A DNA stretch of 64,000 bases. It comes from Sporosarcina sp. Lineage in GTDB: Bacteria; Bacillota; Bacilli; Bacillales_A; Planococcaceae. The DNA lies in assembly GCA_026169375.1 (NCBI GenBank), contig JAPFCR010000035.1, positions 62,001 to 126,000 of the forward strand. Direction: 5' to 3'. The notes beneath the pieces are model-generated. The model was given only the letters and a program-made list of their open reading frames with translations. It was not told where the DNA came from and made no database searches. The position numbers were made by a program, and so were the translations under genes. Numbering within the stretch: the first letter of the stretch is position 1; each line of letters starts with the position of its first letter. Shown here in pieces: positions 45,891 through 55,061 of the stretch.

Positions 45891-46331
45891 TTACTTTGAC
45901 ATCATCAATTCTTTTGTATCATGTCCTTTAAATGTCACCGTCAACTTCATCGTTTGATAGTCAATGACTTCAAAAGCTTTCGATGTTTCTTTCACCATAT
46001 CTTCATCATCCATATCTGCGTTTAAGTCCAATTCTTTAAAGATTGGATCGAGCTTATCCATCGCTTCATCACCATGTAAATAAACGTCATCAATTTTACT
46101 TTCATAAACCGCTTCTGTTTTATCCGTTTTTTCATCGTACCTACTGACGAGCGCTTCTTTCATCTCTGTCGTATCAAACGTCACATTAAACATTGTAAAC
46201 CCATATTCCTCACCAAGCGATTTCGCGTCCTCATCTTCTTTCTCCGTCACAAGACTTCGATTTGTACAGGCAAGAAGCAAAATACTTGTTAAAAGTAAAA
46301 GTACAGCCAGTTGAAGGTTTTTTTTATTCAA
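45891..46331 (-). CDS. YusW-like lipoprotein
   Basis: A 146-residue lipoprotein with signal peptide and lipobox LLLAC (Cys22). The mature part resembles the YusW-like domain: FTMFNVTF, YESKIDDVYLHGDEAMDKLD and AFEVIDYQTMKLTVTF. Function of the family is unknown. It lies alone between a terminator and the broken exonuclease gene. Confidence 0.7.
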   Translation of the reverse strand: MNKKNLQLAVLLLLTSILLLACTNRSLVTEKEDEDAKSLGEEYGFTMFNVTFDTTEMKEALVSRYDEKTDKTEAVYESKIDDVYLHGDEAMDKLDPIFKELDLNADMDDEDMVKETSKAFEVIDYQTMKLTVTFKGHDTKELMMSK

Positions 46332-46419
46332 CGAAATCCCTACTTTCTTAACAGTTAGCCTTAGGTTAACCGAAAGTAAGAAAAGCTATACCAAAATTTT
46401 CTTGGTTACGATAACCGAT

Positions 46420-47177
46420 TTATTCGAAATTAACTTCTAACGCAACCGGACAATGATCACTGCCCATGACCTCCGTATGAATCGAAGCACTTTCTAGGAA
46501 TGGCGTTAATCTTTCTGATGTAATAAAATAATCGATCCGCCATCCGATATTCCTTTCACGCACTTTATTCATATACGACCACCAAGAATAGGCTCCTTCT
46601 TTTTCCGGATAGAAATAACGAAAAGCATCTACAAATCCAGCATTTAAAAGCTTCGTCATTTTACCTCGCTCTTCTTCGGTGAAACCTGAATTTCCACGAT
46701 TTGATTTTGCATTACGAAGATCAATTGCTTCATGGGCAACATTCAAATCTCCACAGTAAATGACCGGTTTCTTTTCATCTAACTCATTCAGATAGATATA
46801 CATCTCCTCTTCCCACTGAAGTCGATAAGGTAGTCTTGCCAATGTACGCTGAGCATTTGGTGTATATACATTGACGAAATAAAACTCTGCAAACTCCAAT
46901 GTAATAATCCGACCTTCTTCTTCTAATTCCTTATCCCCCACACCATAATGTACAGTTAAAGGTTTTTCTTTTGTAAAAATAGCCGTACCTGAATATCCTT
47001 TTTTCACAGCATAATTCCAATACTGGTAATACCCTTCTATCTCTAAATCGATTTGTCCTTCTTGTAGTTTAATTTCCTGCACTGCAAAAATATCAGCATT
47101 TACTTTATGGAAATAATCCAAAACCCTTTACGCACACAGGCACGTAAACCATTAACATTCCATGAAATGAATTTCAA
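46420..47177 (-). pseudogene. exoA: Exodeoxyribonuclease III (ExoA), single-base frameshift near the N-terminus
   Basis: The main frame from 47121 down encodes an ExoIII/APE1-type AP endonuclease lacking its start: LDYFHKVNADIFAVQEIKLQ, YCGDLNVAHEAIDL, SNRGNSGFTEEERG, WRIDYFITSERL, GSDHCPV. Upstream in another frame the missing beginning is present, KFISWNVNGLRACVRKGF, starting at TTG 47175-47177 (or the ATGs at 47181-47186) after AAAGGAG. One base is missing in the A run at 47120-47123 (T run on the coding strand). This is either a real inactivating frameshift or a homopolymer sequencing error. Repaired length is about 252 residues, normal for the family. Confidence 0.88.
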
Positions 47178-47252
47178 AATCATCATCTCCTTTTTCCTTT
47201 TCGATAAGCATAACAAATTTCCTATAGCTTTCTCTCTTATATTTTCACAAAA

Positions 47253-47283
47253 GAAAAAAGCAACCTCTCCCAATTAGGTTACT
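47253..47283 (-). terminator. Terminator after the 670-residue HTH protein gene
   Basis: On the minus strand GTAACCT, nine-base loop, AGGTTGC (one G-U pair), then TTTTTT. Confidence 0.7.
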
Positions 47284-47314
47284 TTATTGAACTATTCAAT
47301 TTAAAAACAACGCC

Positions 47315-49321
47315 TCATTCCATCCACGCATTCATCCGGCGATATAAAGAGGTTGAAGGAGTTGATCCTCCTCTTTCGATATTACTCAAATAAGAGGTTG
47401 AAATATCTAATTCATGAGAAACATTTTGTAAAGTAAGGCCTAATTTCAATCTTTTTCTTCTAAATTCCTCCCCTATGTCTGCATCAATTTTATCTGTTTG
47501 TGCTAATAAAGGGGGCTTTTTTTGATTGCCACTCGATTTTTTTCTTTCTAATGGTTGATAGTATTTCCTAATATCATCAGGCGGCGCAATAATAATTGTT
47601 GCGTCTTGCCAAATTCTGAACCACCCTCTTTTCAGCATATTGTCTTCATCCCATTGATCGTATTGCCAGAAGGTAATGACGCCTTCTTCTAGTAAAACAT
47701 CTAATGCTTTTTCTAGTCGCTCGCGAATGCGCGACGGAGTTTGGGATTGACGCTGAACATCAATCTTTTCTAATAATGTACTTATTTTATGAGGTTGAAG
47801 ATAACTTCCTTTGCGCGCTTGTGTTCTCCAGCGCCAACTTAAATAGCGAATTAGTTTTTTCTCCCATTTTCTTTGATACGGGTTATACTCAATCGCTTGT
47901 TTAGGTAATAACTTCACTTGTCTACCCGAACCACTTAAAAAAGGTTCAAACACTTTTCCCATAGTAAAGACAAACCGTTCTGGTATTTCAGCATCGTTGA
48001 ATCGATATTCATTCCCTTTTAAATCTTTAAAATGAAGCGCTCGTCCCTTCATTGATTTTTTCATTCGTTTTCCTTTTTCGTATACAACAACATCTTCCAT
48101 TTCAATCCATAAATCTTGCAAAATTGACAACGCTTTCAAAACTTGTTGTCGTTGTTTTGTTTCATATCCTCCTCTTCTACCACTCCCTCCTAACTTTGGC
48201 TTTAAACCACGAAGGTTTAATAAATCATCAAATTGAATTTCTATACCATCTTGAATCATTGTCGATTTCGCCAAATAAATATGGCATAACGCATCGAAAA
48301 TATCTACATCTAATTCCGACAATATTTCAACTTGTTGCCAAATTTGGCTTAGCCATGTAGACGTTAATCTACTTTCCTCATCCAATTTTAATTGCACAGT
48401 TCCTTTTAACAAATTATTAACGATTTTCGCTTTAGGCCATTGATACTCATCGTATCGCTTAAACACTTGATTCGACAGCGTTTCGATGATAGATTGATAA
48501 ATCACATTGCTCATCACGAGTAAATTTCGGTTTTTCACAAGCGATTCAAACTGTTGTTGTTTTTCAGTTTGTCCACTCATTCCTAACAAGTCCGCGATAT
48601 ATGCGATGGATCCTTTTTCTACATCCGACGTGATTATCACCTCAGAAATCCACTTTTCTATATAAGAATTGACAAGGCGTGTAAATTCATTCATAAAACG
48701 GTCATTTTCAGAGAAGTTTTTGTTCATTTTTTGAAAGAAAAGTTGATTTAATTCCTTTTGATTGATTGTACGTAAATGTTCATATTCAAATACTTGAATC
48801 ATTTCATCAATCACATAGTGGGATAAATATTTTTTAAACCAATCATTAAATTTTTCCCAAGCTTTTTCATCAAGTATTCGTGTGTTTTGATGTAACATCG
48901 ATTCGTATTTATGAAATAATTTATTTAATAAATCCCATTTTAATTTGGTCTTATTTTTCAATATAGGGACTAAGTAATTTTCATACTCACTAAAGAATTT
49001 AGCGACCATAAACTCTGTAATCCTTAGTAACATTTCGTTTCTCGCTCGCATCCTTAGTTTATAAAACAATTCAACATTCTCTTCGTAAGCATGCTGCCAG
49101 ACAATAAATGTTTCAGAATTAACCCTTGGAAAAACATGATTATGATTTACTTTTTCCTTTAATTTTTTTGTTGGAAATTCAATTAAATATTGATAGTCAA
49201 AACGATTTGGCTGCCGATCATATAGTATAATAACTTGGAAATCAGTAATTTTATCGACTAATATTTCTAAGTTGTTTTCTTTACTACTAACCTCATTTGA
49301 AAGGATGCCATAATCTGTCAA
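47315..49321 (-). CDS. Large protein with C-terminal XRE helix-turn-helix and Rep-like core
   Basis: A protein of about 668 residues. The C-terminal 55 residues form a Cro/C1-type HTH (FRRKRLKLGLTLQNVSHELD, then ISTSYLSNIERGG). The middle holds a basic, winged-helix-like region (KQRQQVLKALSILQDLWIEM; NPYQRKWEKKLIRYLSWRWR; SYLQPHKISTLLEKI) reminiscent of plasmid replication initiators. The N-terminal half is helical with no recognised domain. I favour the TTG at 49319-49321 (seven bases after GGGGG) over the ATG two codons upstream. It could be a plasmid or phage remnant, or a chromosomal DNA-binding regulator. Confidence 0.6.
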   Translation of the reverse strand: MTDYGILSNEVSSKENNLEILVDKITDFQVIILYDRQPNRFDYQYLIEFPTKKLKEKVNHNHVFPRVNSETFIVWQHAYEENVELFYKLRMRARNEMLLRITEFMVAKFFSEYENYLVPILKNKTKLKWDLLNKLFHKYESMLHQNTRILDEKAWEKFNDWFKKYLSHYVIDEMIQVFEYEHLRTINQKELNQLFFQKMNKNFSENDRFMNEFTRLVNSYIEKWISEVIITSDVEKGSIAYIADLLGMSGQTEKQQQFESLVKNRNLLVMSNVIYQSIIETLSNQVFKRYDEYQWPKAKIVNNLLKGTVQLKLDEESRLTSTWLSQIWQQVEILSELDVDIFDALCHIYLAKSTMIQDGIEIQFDDLLNLRGLKPKLGGSGRRGGYETKQRQQVLKALSILQDLWIEMEDVVVYEKGKRMKKSMKGRALHFKDLKGNEYRFNDAEIPERFVFTMGKVFEPFLSGSGRQVKLLPKQAIEYNPYQRKWEKKLIRYLSWRWRTQARKGSYLQPHKISTLLEKIDVQRQSQTPSRIRERLEKALDVLLEEGVITFWQYDQWDEDNMLKRGWFRIWQDATIIIAPPDDIRKYYQPLERKKSSGNQKKPPLLAQTDKIDADIGEEFRRKRLKLGLTLQNVSHELDISTSYLSNIERGGSTPSTSLYRRMNAWME

Positions 49322-49421
49322 ACTCATTCCCCCTTAATACTCTATTGAAAATATCGTAACATACGATATAGAATTTTACCATGCCACACTTCACTCAATT
49401 GCAAATATTTAAACACTTCAC

Positions 49422-49470
49422 AAAAAGCTATCGCAAAGTCTATTTTATAGAAACTTTACAATAGCTTTTA
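49422..49470 (-). terminator. Terminator after the DHA2-type MFS gene
   Basis: On the minus strand AAAAGCTAT and ATAGCTTTTT form the base of a long imperfect stem, followed by T residues. Confidence 0.7.
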
Positions 49471-49491
49471 TTTTAGACTATCCTAAATCTT

Positions 49492-50931
49492 TTATCTGAT
49501 TTCCTCTTTTTCTAGCGGAGGAGGAACGGCTGATTTACTCAATAACTCATCGTCTTTATGAATCCCTGGGATTGTGCGTGGAATCAGCGGTAAAAATAAC
49601 AACGCAATGACGATTAACCCCATAATTACCCAAGACGTCTTCGCCATTGCTTGCACGTTATTTCCACTTACACTGAAAATATTAAAGGCAACGAGTGCAA
49701 AGGAAGCCCCCATTCTTTGTGCAATGTTTTCAATGACTGTATTTGTAAATGTAACGACGTTAATTCGCTCTGTTGCGGCTTTAGATACAACAATTCCTTT
49801 AATCGCAGGTGTTTGAAATCCAGATCCGATTCCAATCAAACTCATCGATATAAATAAATAAGAAAATGTCGTTTCTATATGCACAAATGATAACATAATA
49901 ATCCCGATTGAAAACATTGAAATTCCTGTCCCAATAATGACGCGAGCTGAAAAATACTTTAAAACTCTTCCACTAAAATAAGCAGCTAAAGACGTCCCTA
50001 AGAAAATCGCCATCTGCAGAAACCCAACAACAGTTGCAGATTTTCCTTGAACGTTTTGCACAAAGAAAGTGAGTAAATACATGACTCCTGAATAGCCCAA
50101 AAAGATAAATACAGCAATCGTTGTAGGCACCCAAAAGTTTCGGTTACCAACATACTCAATATCTAATAGTGGTTCGGCTTTCTTTTTCTCTACAAATACC
50201 AATGAAATTAAAGCGATGATGAAAATAATAAGCGAAGGAATCCACATCCCGGATTGCACACCAAACCCATTAATAAATGTCGGGATTGTCAATAAGCCGA
50301 CTAACAATACGATGACAAAAAACAAGCCTGCTACATCTAGTTTTTGTCGCTTCTCTATTTTAACTTGCGGCACAAAAGAAAATAAAAGAATTGCAATCAC
50401 ACCGAGTATTGAAGTAAATACAAAACTTCCTTGCCAGTTAATCGTATCAACAATTGAACCGCTAATTACTGGTCCAAATAAGGCGCCGATTGTTGAAAAC
50501 GCCATAAACGTTCCAATTCCTTTTCCTCTTTGCGTACCTTTCATAAACTTTCCTGCATAGGCAACGCCAGAAGGAGCGATTGCAGCACCCGAAATCCCTT
50601 TAAAAAATAAACCGAGTACCAATACCCAAAATGAAAAAGATAAGGCAACTAATAGTGAACCAATCACCATAAAAATACCACCGATAATAATGACTAGTTT
50701 TAATCCAAAAGAATCACCAATCCAACCTAGTAATGGTTGAAAACCCGTTAATCCGACCGCTAATCCTAATTGCATCCAAACTGCATAACCTGGTGTCAAA
50801 TTAAATTCTTGTAACATATGCGGATAAGCCGGTAGATGTGTTGCTAAACTTAACATAATAAAAAAGGCACCAAAGCAAATAAAATAAAAACCCCGGTTCA
50901 CCGAATTGTCTTCAATTTCAACTGTGTTCAT
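49492..50931 (-). CDS. DHA2-like MFS transporter (about 14 TM)
   Basis: A 479-residue major facilitator protein with about 14 hydrophobic segments. Loop GWIGDSFGLKLVIIIGG and the motif-C-like ISGAAIAPSGVAYAGKFM place it among DHA2-type drug/aromatic-compound transporters. It lies immediately downstream of the acyl-CoA operon on the same strand, separated by a hairpin at 50997-51070. A role in uptake of the operon's substrate is possible but unproven. Confidence 0.85.
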   Translation of the reverse strand: MNTVEIEDNSVNRGFYFICFGAFFIMLSLATHLPAYPHMLQEFNLTPGYAVWMQLGLAVGLTGFQPLLGWIGDSFGLKLVIIIGGIFMVIGSLLVALSFSFWVLVLGLFFKGISGAAIAPSGVAYAGKFMKGTQRGKGIGTFMAFSTIGALFGPVISGSIVDTINWQGSFVFTSILGVIAILLFSFVPQVKIEKRQKLDVAGLFFVIVLLVGLLTIPTFINGFGVQSGMWIPSLIIFIIALISLVFVEKKKAEPLLDIEYVGNRNFWVPTTIAVFIFLGYSGVMYLLTFFVQNVQGKSATVVGFLQMAIFLGTSLAAYFSGRVLKYFSARVIIGTGISMFSIGIIMLSFVHIETTFSYLFISMSLIGIGSGFQTPAIKGIVVSKAATERINVVTFTNTVIENIAQRMGASFALVAFNIFSVSGNNVQAMAKTSWVIMGLIVIALLFLPLIPRTIPGIHKDDELLSKSAVPPPLEKEEIR

Positions 50932-50996
50932 CGCGTACCCTCCTTAGTTTATCATCATTAGTTTTCTAGTTTTGTCACATTATTTTAAAGGGAAAG

Positions 50997-51070
50997 AAGA
51001 CCCGCATAATGAATTTATAAACTTCACATATAACGTGAGATCGCTTACAACATTCCTTTATGCAGGTCTT
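50997..51070 (-). terminator. Long-loop hairpin after the ALDH gene
   Basis: Arms AAGACC(C)GCATAA and TTATGC(A)GGTCTT bracket about 50 bases that contain a second small inverted repeat (TCAC...GTGA). It probably ends the acyl-CoA operon, but the loop is long and the T tract poor. Confidence 0.4.
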
Positions 51071-51084
51071 TATCTATTTATCTT

Positions 51085-52575
51085 TTATTCATTAACATTC
51101 ATCACACAAGCTTTTTCATATGTGTAATCTAAAATGGAGTCCGATCCATACCCACTTTCTTTCACACCGCTAAATGGTAAGTCTACACCCACCATTCCAT
51201 ACGTATTTACCCAGACATTTCCTGCTTCGAGTCGATCCACTAAACGATGTGCTTTTCCTAAATCTTTTGTCCACACACCCGCTGCGAGGCCGAAGTTCGT
51301 ATCATTCGCAATTTGAATCGCTTCCTCTTCTGTCTCAAATGGAATCGCTACAGCGACAGGACCAAAAACTTCTTCCTTGCAAATTTTCTGATCCATATTC
51401 TCAGCTTTTATCAATGTCGGCTCTACCCAATAACCATTCGCGTATTCCGGCTGTTCCGGTAACAACACTTTCCCGCCGTATTTACCGCCAAAGACAATTT
51501 CACCACCATCTTGAGTGGTTTCATCAATATAAGAACAAACTCGCTTATATTGTGCTTCATTCGCAATTGGGCCCATTGTATTCGTCGTATTTAATGTATC
51601 TCCAAACTTCACGTACGCTTTATCAGTCATATATTGCTTTACACGTTCAGTCACTTCGTCATAGATGGAACGCTGAATAAGAATTCTTGAACCCGCAACG
51701 CAAATTTGTCCTGCGTTACGTGTATAAATCCCATTCATGACACCTTGCACTGCTTGCTCAATATCGGCATCTGCAAAGACAATATTTGGAGACTTTCCGC
51801 CTAATTCAAATACCAAGGACTTCGGTGAATGTGCTGTTGCTTTTGTAATGATTTCAGCAGTCGCTTTTGAGCCTGTTAAACTCACTTTATTCACTTCTTT
51901 ATGGCCAACTAAATAATTACCAATGTCTTTTCCTGTACCAGAAATGACATTGAGCACACCCGGAGGCAATACTTGTGCTAGCAACTCACCATATCGTAAT
52001 GAGCCAACCGCAGCATGTTCTGATGGTTTAATAATGACTGTGTTTCCACCCGCTAGGGCATAAGCAGCTTTCATCGTAAATGTGAAGAGCGGCGCATTCC
52101 AAGGTAAAATACCAACGACAACACCGTACGGTTTTCGCATTGTAAAACCAAAGTTTCCACCGCCTATTTGAACCGTTCTACCTTGCCCACCTAAAAGGGC
52201 AGCTGCACCTGCTGCATCGTACCAAATTTGCTTTAAGACGACTGCCAAATAACGATACTCGTCGATCACCCAACCATTGTTTTTCGTTTCTAATGTTAAG
52301 AGTTCTTCGGCGTGTTCTGAAATCATATCTCCAATTTCACGCAAATAATCGCCACGAGTGCGGGCGGGTAAACTAGACCAGCCTGCAAATGCTTTTCGTG
52401 CAGACTGAATCACTTGTTCCGCATCTTCTTCTTTACTTAATGGGATTTTCGCCCAAGCTTCACCAGTGGCAGGATTAATACTACGAGCCATTTCTCCTTC
52501 TTGTGGTTTACAAGTTTCTCCGTTTACAACATTAAAGTATTCTTTTAGTTGACATGACTCATTAACTTTTTGCAT
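51085..52575 (-). CDS. Aldehyde dehydrogenase
   Basis: A 496-residue NAD(P)-dependent aldehyde dehydrogenase: oxyanion Asn in ILPWNAPLF, catalytic Glu in VFELGGKSPN and Cys in NAGQICVAGSR. It is the last gene of the acyl-CoA operon, with its start (ATG 52573-52575, after GGAGG) overlapping the upstream acyl-CoA dehydrogenase gene by 31 bp. I infer that it oxidises an aldehyde released by the retro-aldolase step encoded in the same operon. Substrate unknown. Confidence 0.93.
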   Translation of the reverse strand: MQKVNESCQLKEYFNVVNGETCKPQEGEMARSINPATGEAWAKIPLSKEEDAEQVIQSARKAFAGWSSLPARTRGDYLREIGDMISEHAEELLTLETKNNGWVIDEYRYLAVVLKQIWYDAAGAAALLGGQGRTVQIGGGNFGFTMRKPYGVVVGILPWNAPLFTFTMKAAYALAGGNTVIIKPSEHAAVGSLRYGELLAQVLPPGVLNVISGTGKDIGNYLVGHKEVNKVSLTGSKATAEIITKATAHSPKSLVFELGGKSPNIVFADADIEQAVQGVMNGIYTRNAGQICVAGSRILIQRSIYDEVTERVKQYMTDKAYVKFGDTLNTTNTMGPIANEAQYKRVCSYIDETTQDGGEIVFGGKYGGKVLLPEQPEYANGYWVEPTLIKAENMDQKICKEEVFGPVAVAIPFETEEEAIQIANDTNFGLAAGVWTKDLGKAHRLVDRLEAGNVWVNTYGMVGVDLPFSGVKESGYGSDSILDYTYEKACVMNVNE

Positions 52576-53726
52576 GCCTTTCCTCCTTCCTGTAACCAAC
52601 CTAATGAGTCGGCTACTTGTTCTTGATAATAAGCGGTAGAACCTAAATATTGCTGGTAATAATGTGCACGTTTTAAATATAAATGACAGTCAATTTCTTC
52701 CGTAAAACCAATCCCACCATGTATTTGAATATTATGCGAAGCGGCCTCTATAAATTTTTCAGTCGCCGTAAAGCGAGCGCTATAGATGGTTGCTTCTCGG
52801 TCGGCTTCTTCCGTTTCCAATACCCAATTGGCATAATAACTTAAAGAGCGAGCAATTTCTAAGTTCACTTTCATATCAACAATGTTATGTTTAATCGCTT
52901 GGAAACGACCAATCGGCTGTCCAAACTGTTCTCGAATCTTTGCATATTCTGTTGCCATATTCACAACACTCTCCATCGCGCCTACTAAATAAGAACTGAG
53001 TGCAGCATTGAAATACAATAATCCTTCTTGAAAAGTGCCCCATCCCTTATTTAATTCCCCTAAAACTTGCCCTTCTTTTATTTCCAGTTGGTTAAACGAA
53101 ATTTGTACTACATGTTTTGCTTCATCAAAAGAGGCTTGCTTTTCGATTGTCAGCTCATCTGCAGCATCGATTAGTACTAAAGATAAACCATCTTCTTGCT
53201 CTTCTAGTTTTGTTCGCACTAATATTAAAAACGTATCCGCTAACTCTCCTTCAGGTACTAGCGTTTTTGTTCCGTTTAATACGTACCCATTCTCTTTGCT
53301 TTCCAAAGAGCATTGAATGCCTTGCGGTGAAAAGTCGTGGAACGGCTCCAACACAGCCAGAGAAATAGATTTTTCTCCTGTCGCTATTTTAGATAAATAC
53401 TTCTCTTTTTGTGTTTTCGTCCCATATTTTTTAATGAGTGGAACAGCAAGTGCAGCTGTCTCTAAAAACAAGCCAGGGATAAGTGAACGGCCTAATTCTT
53501 CAAATGTCGGAACAAGATCTAGTGCTTCTAAATCTAATCCCCCGTATTCTTCTGGAATATTAATCGCCGTACATCCAAGTTCTGCGAGTGTATTATATAA
53601 TTTCTTTAAATTTTCTGGTTGATGATCAATCATTTCGCGCGCAATCTTCGTACCTCCGAAACCATCTAACATTTTCCGAATATGTCCCCGAAACATCTCT
53701 TGCTCTTCTGTCAATGAAAAGTCCAT
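52545..53726 (-). CDS. Acyl-CoA dehydrogenase, second subunit type (FadE28/ChsE1-like)
   Basis: A 393-residue acyl-CoA dehydrogenase fold protein (MDFSLTEEQEMFRGHIRKML; AIKHNIVDMKVNLEIARSLS; IQIHGGIGFTEEIDCHLYLK). It lacks the MCAD-type YEGT catalytic motif and resembles the auxiliary subunit of heteromeric steroid-type dehydrogenases. It follows the other ACAD gene after a 107-bp gap holding a perfect hairpin. I infer an alpha2beta2 complex of the two products, as in ChsE1-ChsE2. Confidence 0.88.
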   Translation of the reverse strand: MDFSLTEEQEMFRGHIRKMLDGFGGTKIAREMIDHQPENLKKLYNTLAELGCTAINIPEEYGGLDLEALDLVPTFEELGRSLIPGLFLETAALAVPLIKKYGTKTQKEKYLSKIATGEKSISLAVLEPFHDFSPQGIQCSLESKENGYVLNGTKTLVPEGELADTFLILVRTKLEEQEDGLSLVLIDAADELTIEKQASFDEAKHVVQISFNQLEIKEGQVLGELNKGWGTFQEGLLYFNAALSSYLVGAMESVVNMATEYAKIREQFGQPIGRFQAIKHNIVDMKVNLEIARSLSYYANWVLETEEADREATIYSARFTATEKFIEAASHNIQIHGGIGFTEEIDCHLYLKRAHYYQQYLGSTAYYQEQVADSLGWLQEGGKACKKLMSHVN

Positions 53727-53776
53727 TTTCTTCCCTCCACTTTCTACTCTATATTTCCACTACTTAAACCATGCAG

Positions 53777-53813
53777 TTTATTCAGTAGGAGCTTCAATCT
53801 CCTACTGAATAAA
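53777..53813 (-). other. Perfect intercistronic hairpin between two acyl-CoA dehydrogenase genes
   Basis: Arms of 15 bp (TTTATTCAGTAGGAG and CTCCTACTGAATAAA) with a seven-base loop, no T tract on either side. It lies inside the operon, so mRNA processing, stabilisation or partial termination is more likely than full termination. Confidence 0.8.
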
Positions 53814-53833
53814 GAATAGACAAAATGTTTAAT

Positions 53834-55030
53834 TTAACGTCCCATATCTTTCGGTAATCCTAGCACTCTCTCACCAATTGTATTGCGCTGAACTTCACTC
53901 GTTCCCCCGCCAATTGTTTGCCCAAATGAAGCTAAAAATAAATTTTGCCATTTTGTATCCTGCGGGGCACTTTCTTTCCATAAAACTCCTTGATGTCCTT
54001 GGATTTCCAGTGCAAAAGCAGACAGTTCCTTCGTTAGCTCACTCACAACTAACTTATCAATCGAGCTTTCTGGGCCAGGATGTCCATTTTTAATGGTTGT
54101 TGTTAAATTTCGGTAATAATTTAATAACGATCCGCGAACACGAGCGTAGAAGCTCGCTAACTTTTGTCTGATTTCAGGTTTTTTAATTAACGGTTGACCG
54201 TTTATTTTATACTGTTGTGTTAATTCGACGGTTTCATTAAACTGTTGCTCTAAACTAAATAATTCAGCACCAATTCCTGTTCTTTCATGTAACATTAAAG
54301 CGATTAGGACACGCCATCCATTATCTACTTCGCCTACAATATCTGAGTCATGGGCGGTCGCGTCTGTTAAATACACTTCATTAAAATCTTTTCGTCCATC
54401 CATTTGAACAATCGGTAAAGTCTCTACTCCCGGTTGATCCATATCTACTAAAAATACAGTAATGCCGCGATGCTTCTTCTCAGGATGTGTACTCGTTCTC
54501 GTGAGGATGAAACATTTATCTGCCACATGACCAAAACTAGTCCATACTTTTTGTCCGGTAATTTTCCAGTTTTCTCCGTCCTTCAACGCACGCGTTTTAA
54601 TCGCTGTTAAATCCGATCCTGCATTTGGCTCAGAATACCCTTGGCACCAAACTTCCTCACCTGTTAATATTTTCTTTAAATATTTTTCTTTTTGCTCTTC
54701 TGTACCGATATCAATTAACGTAGGGCCAACCATGTGAATCCCAATATAGTTAATGAGAGGAGGTGCTTTTACTTTTACCATTTCTTGATGGTAAATAATT
54801 TCTTCCATCAAAGTCGCATCTCGTCCACCATATTTTTTAGGCCATGCGATTGCGGCCCATCCGCCTTCATAGAGTTGCCTTTGCCAGTCTCTTAAAAAAC
54901 GAGAGTACTCTTCTAAGTCTTCTGGCAAGTCTCTTTTCCCTTTAAGCCATCCTTCTGGAAGATTGTTTTCTAACCACGTACGCAGTTCTTTTCTAAATTT
55001 CTCTTCTTTTTTCGTGAAAGAAAAATCCAT
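53834..55030 (-). CDS. Acyl-CoA dehydrogenase (FadE29/ChsE2-like)
   Basis: A 398-residue FAD-dependent acyl-CoA dehydrogenase. FAD-binding elements QGYSEPNAGSDLTAIKTRAL and ITGQKVWTSFGHVADKCFIL are clear; the C-terminus is IGGGTSEVQRNTIGERVLGL, with Gly where the MCAD-type catalytic Glu stands, and a candidate alternative acid in LMLHERTGIGAEL. This pattern fits the actinobacterial FadE29-type subunit. It probably pairs with the product of 52545-53726 to desaturate a branched or cyclic acyl-CoA. Confidence 0.9.
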   Translation of the reverse strand: MDFSFTKKEEKFRKELRTWLENNLPEGWLKGKRDLPEDLEEYSRFLRDWQRQLYEGGWAAIAWPKKYGGRDATLMEEIIYHQEMVKVKAPPLINYIGIHMVGPTLIDIGTEEQKEKYLKKILTGEEVWCQGYSEPNAGSDLTAIKTRALKDGENWKITGQKVWTSFGHVADKCFILTRTSTHPEKKHRGITVFLVDMDQPGVETLPIVQMDGRKDFNEVYLTDATAHDSDIVGEVDNGWRVLIALMLHERTGIGAELFSLEQQFNETVELTQQYKINGQPLIKKPEIRQKLASFYARVRGSLLNYYRNLTTTIKNGHPGPESSIDKLVVSELTKELSAFALEIQGHQGVLWKESAPQDTKWQNLFLASFGQTIGGGTSEVQRNTIGERVLGLPKDMGR

Positions 55031-55061
55031 TCATCTTCATCCCTTTCTACGTCTATTGCTA

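Noticed and set aside
51174-51680. 168-codon plus-strand frame opposite the ALDH gene
   Set aside because: Antisense shadow; the ALDH frame has all catalytic motifs.
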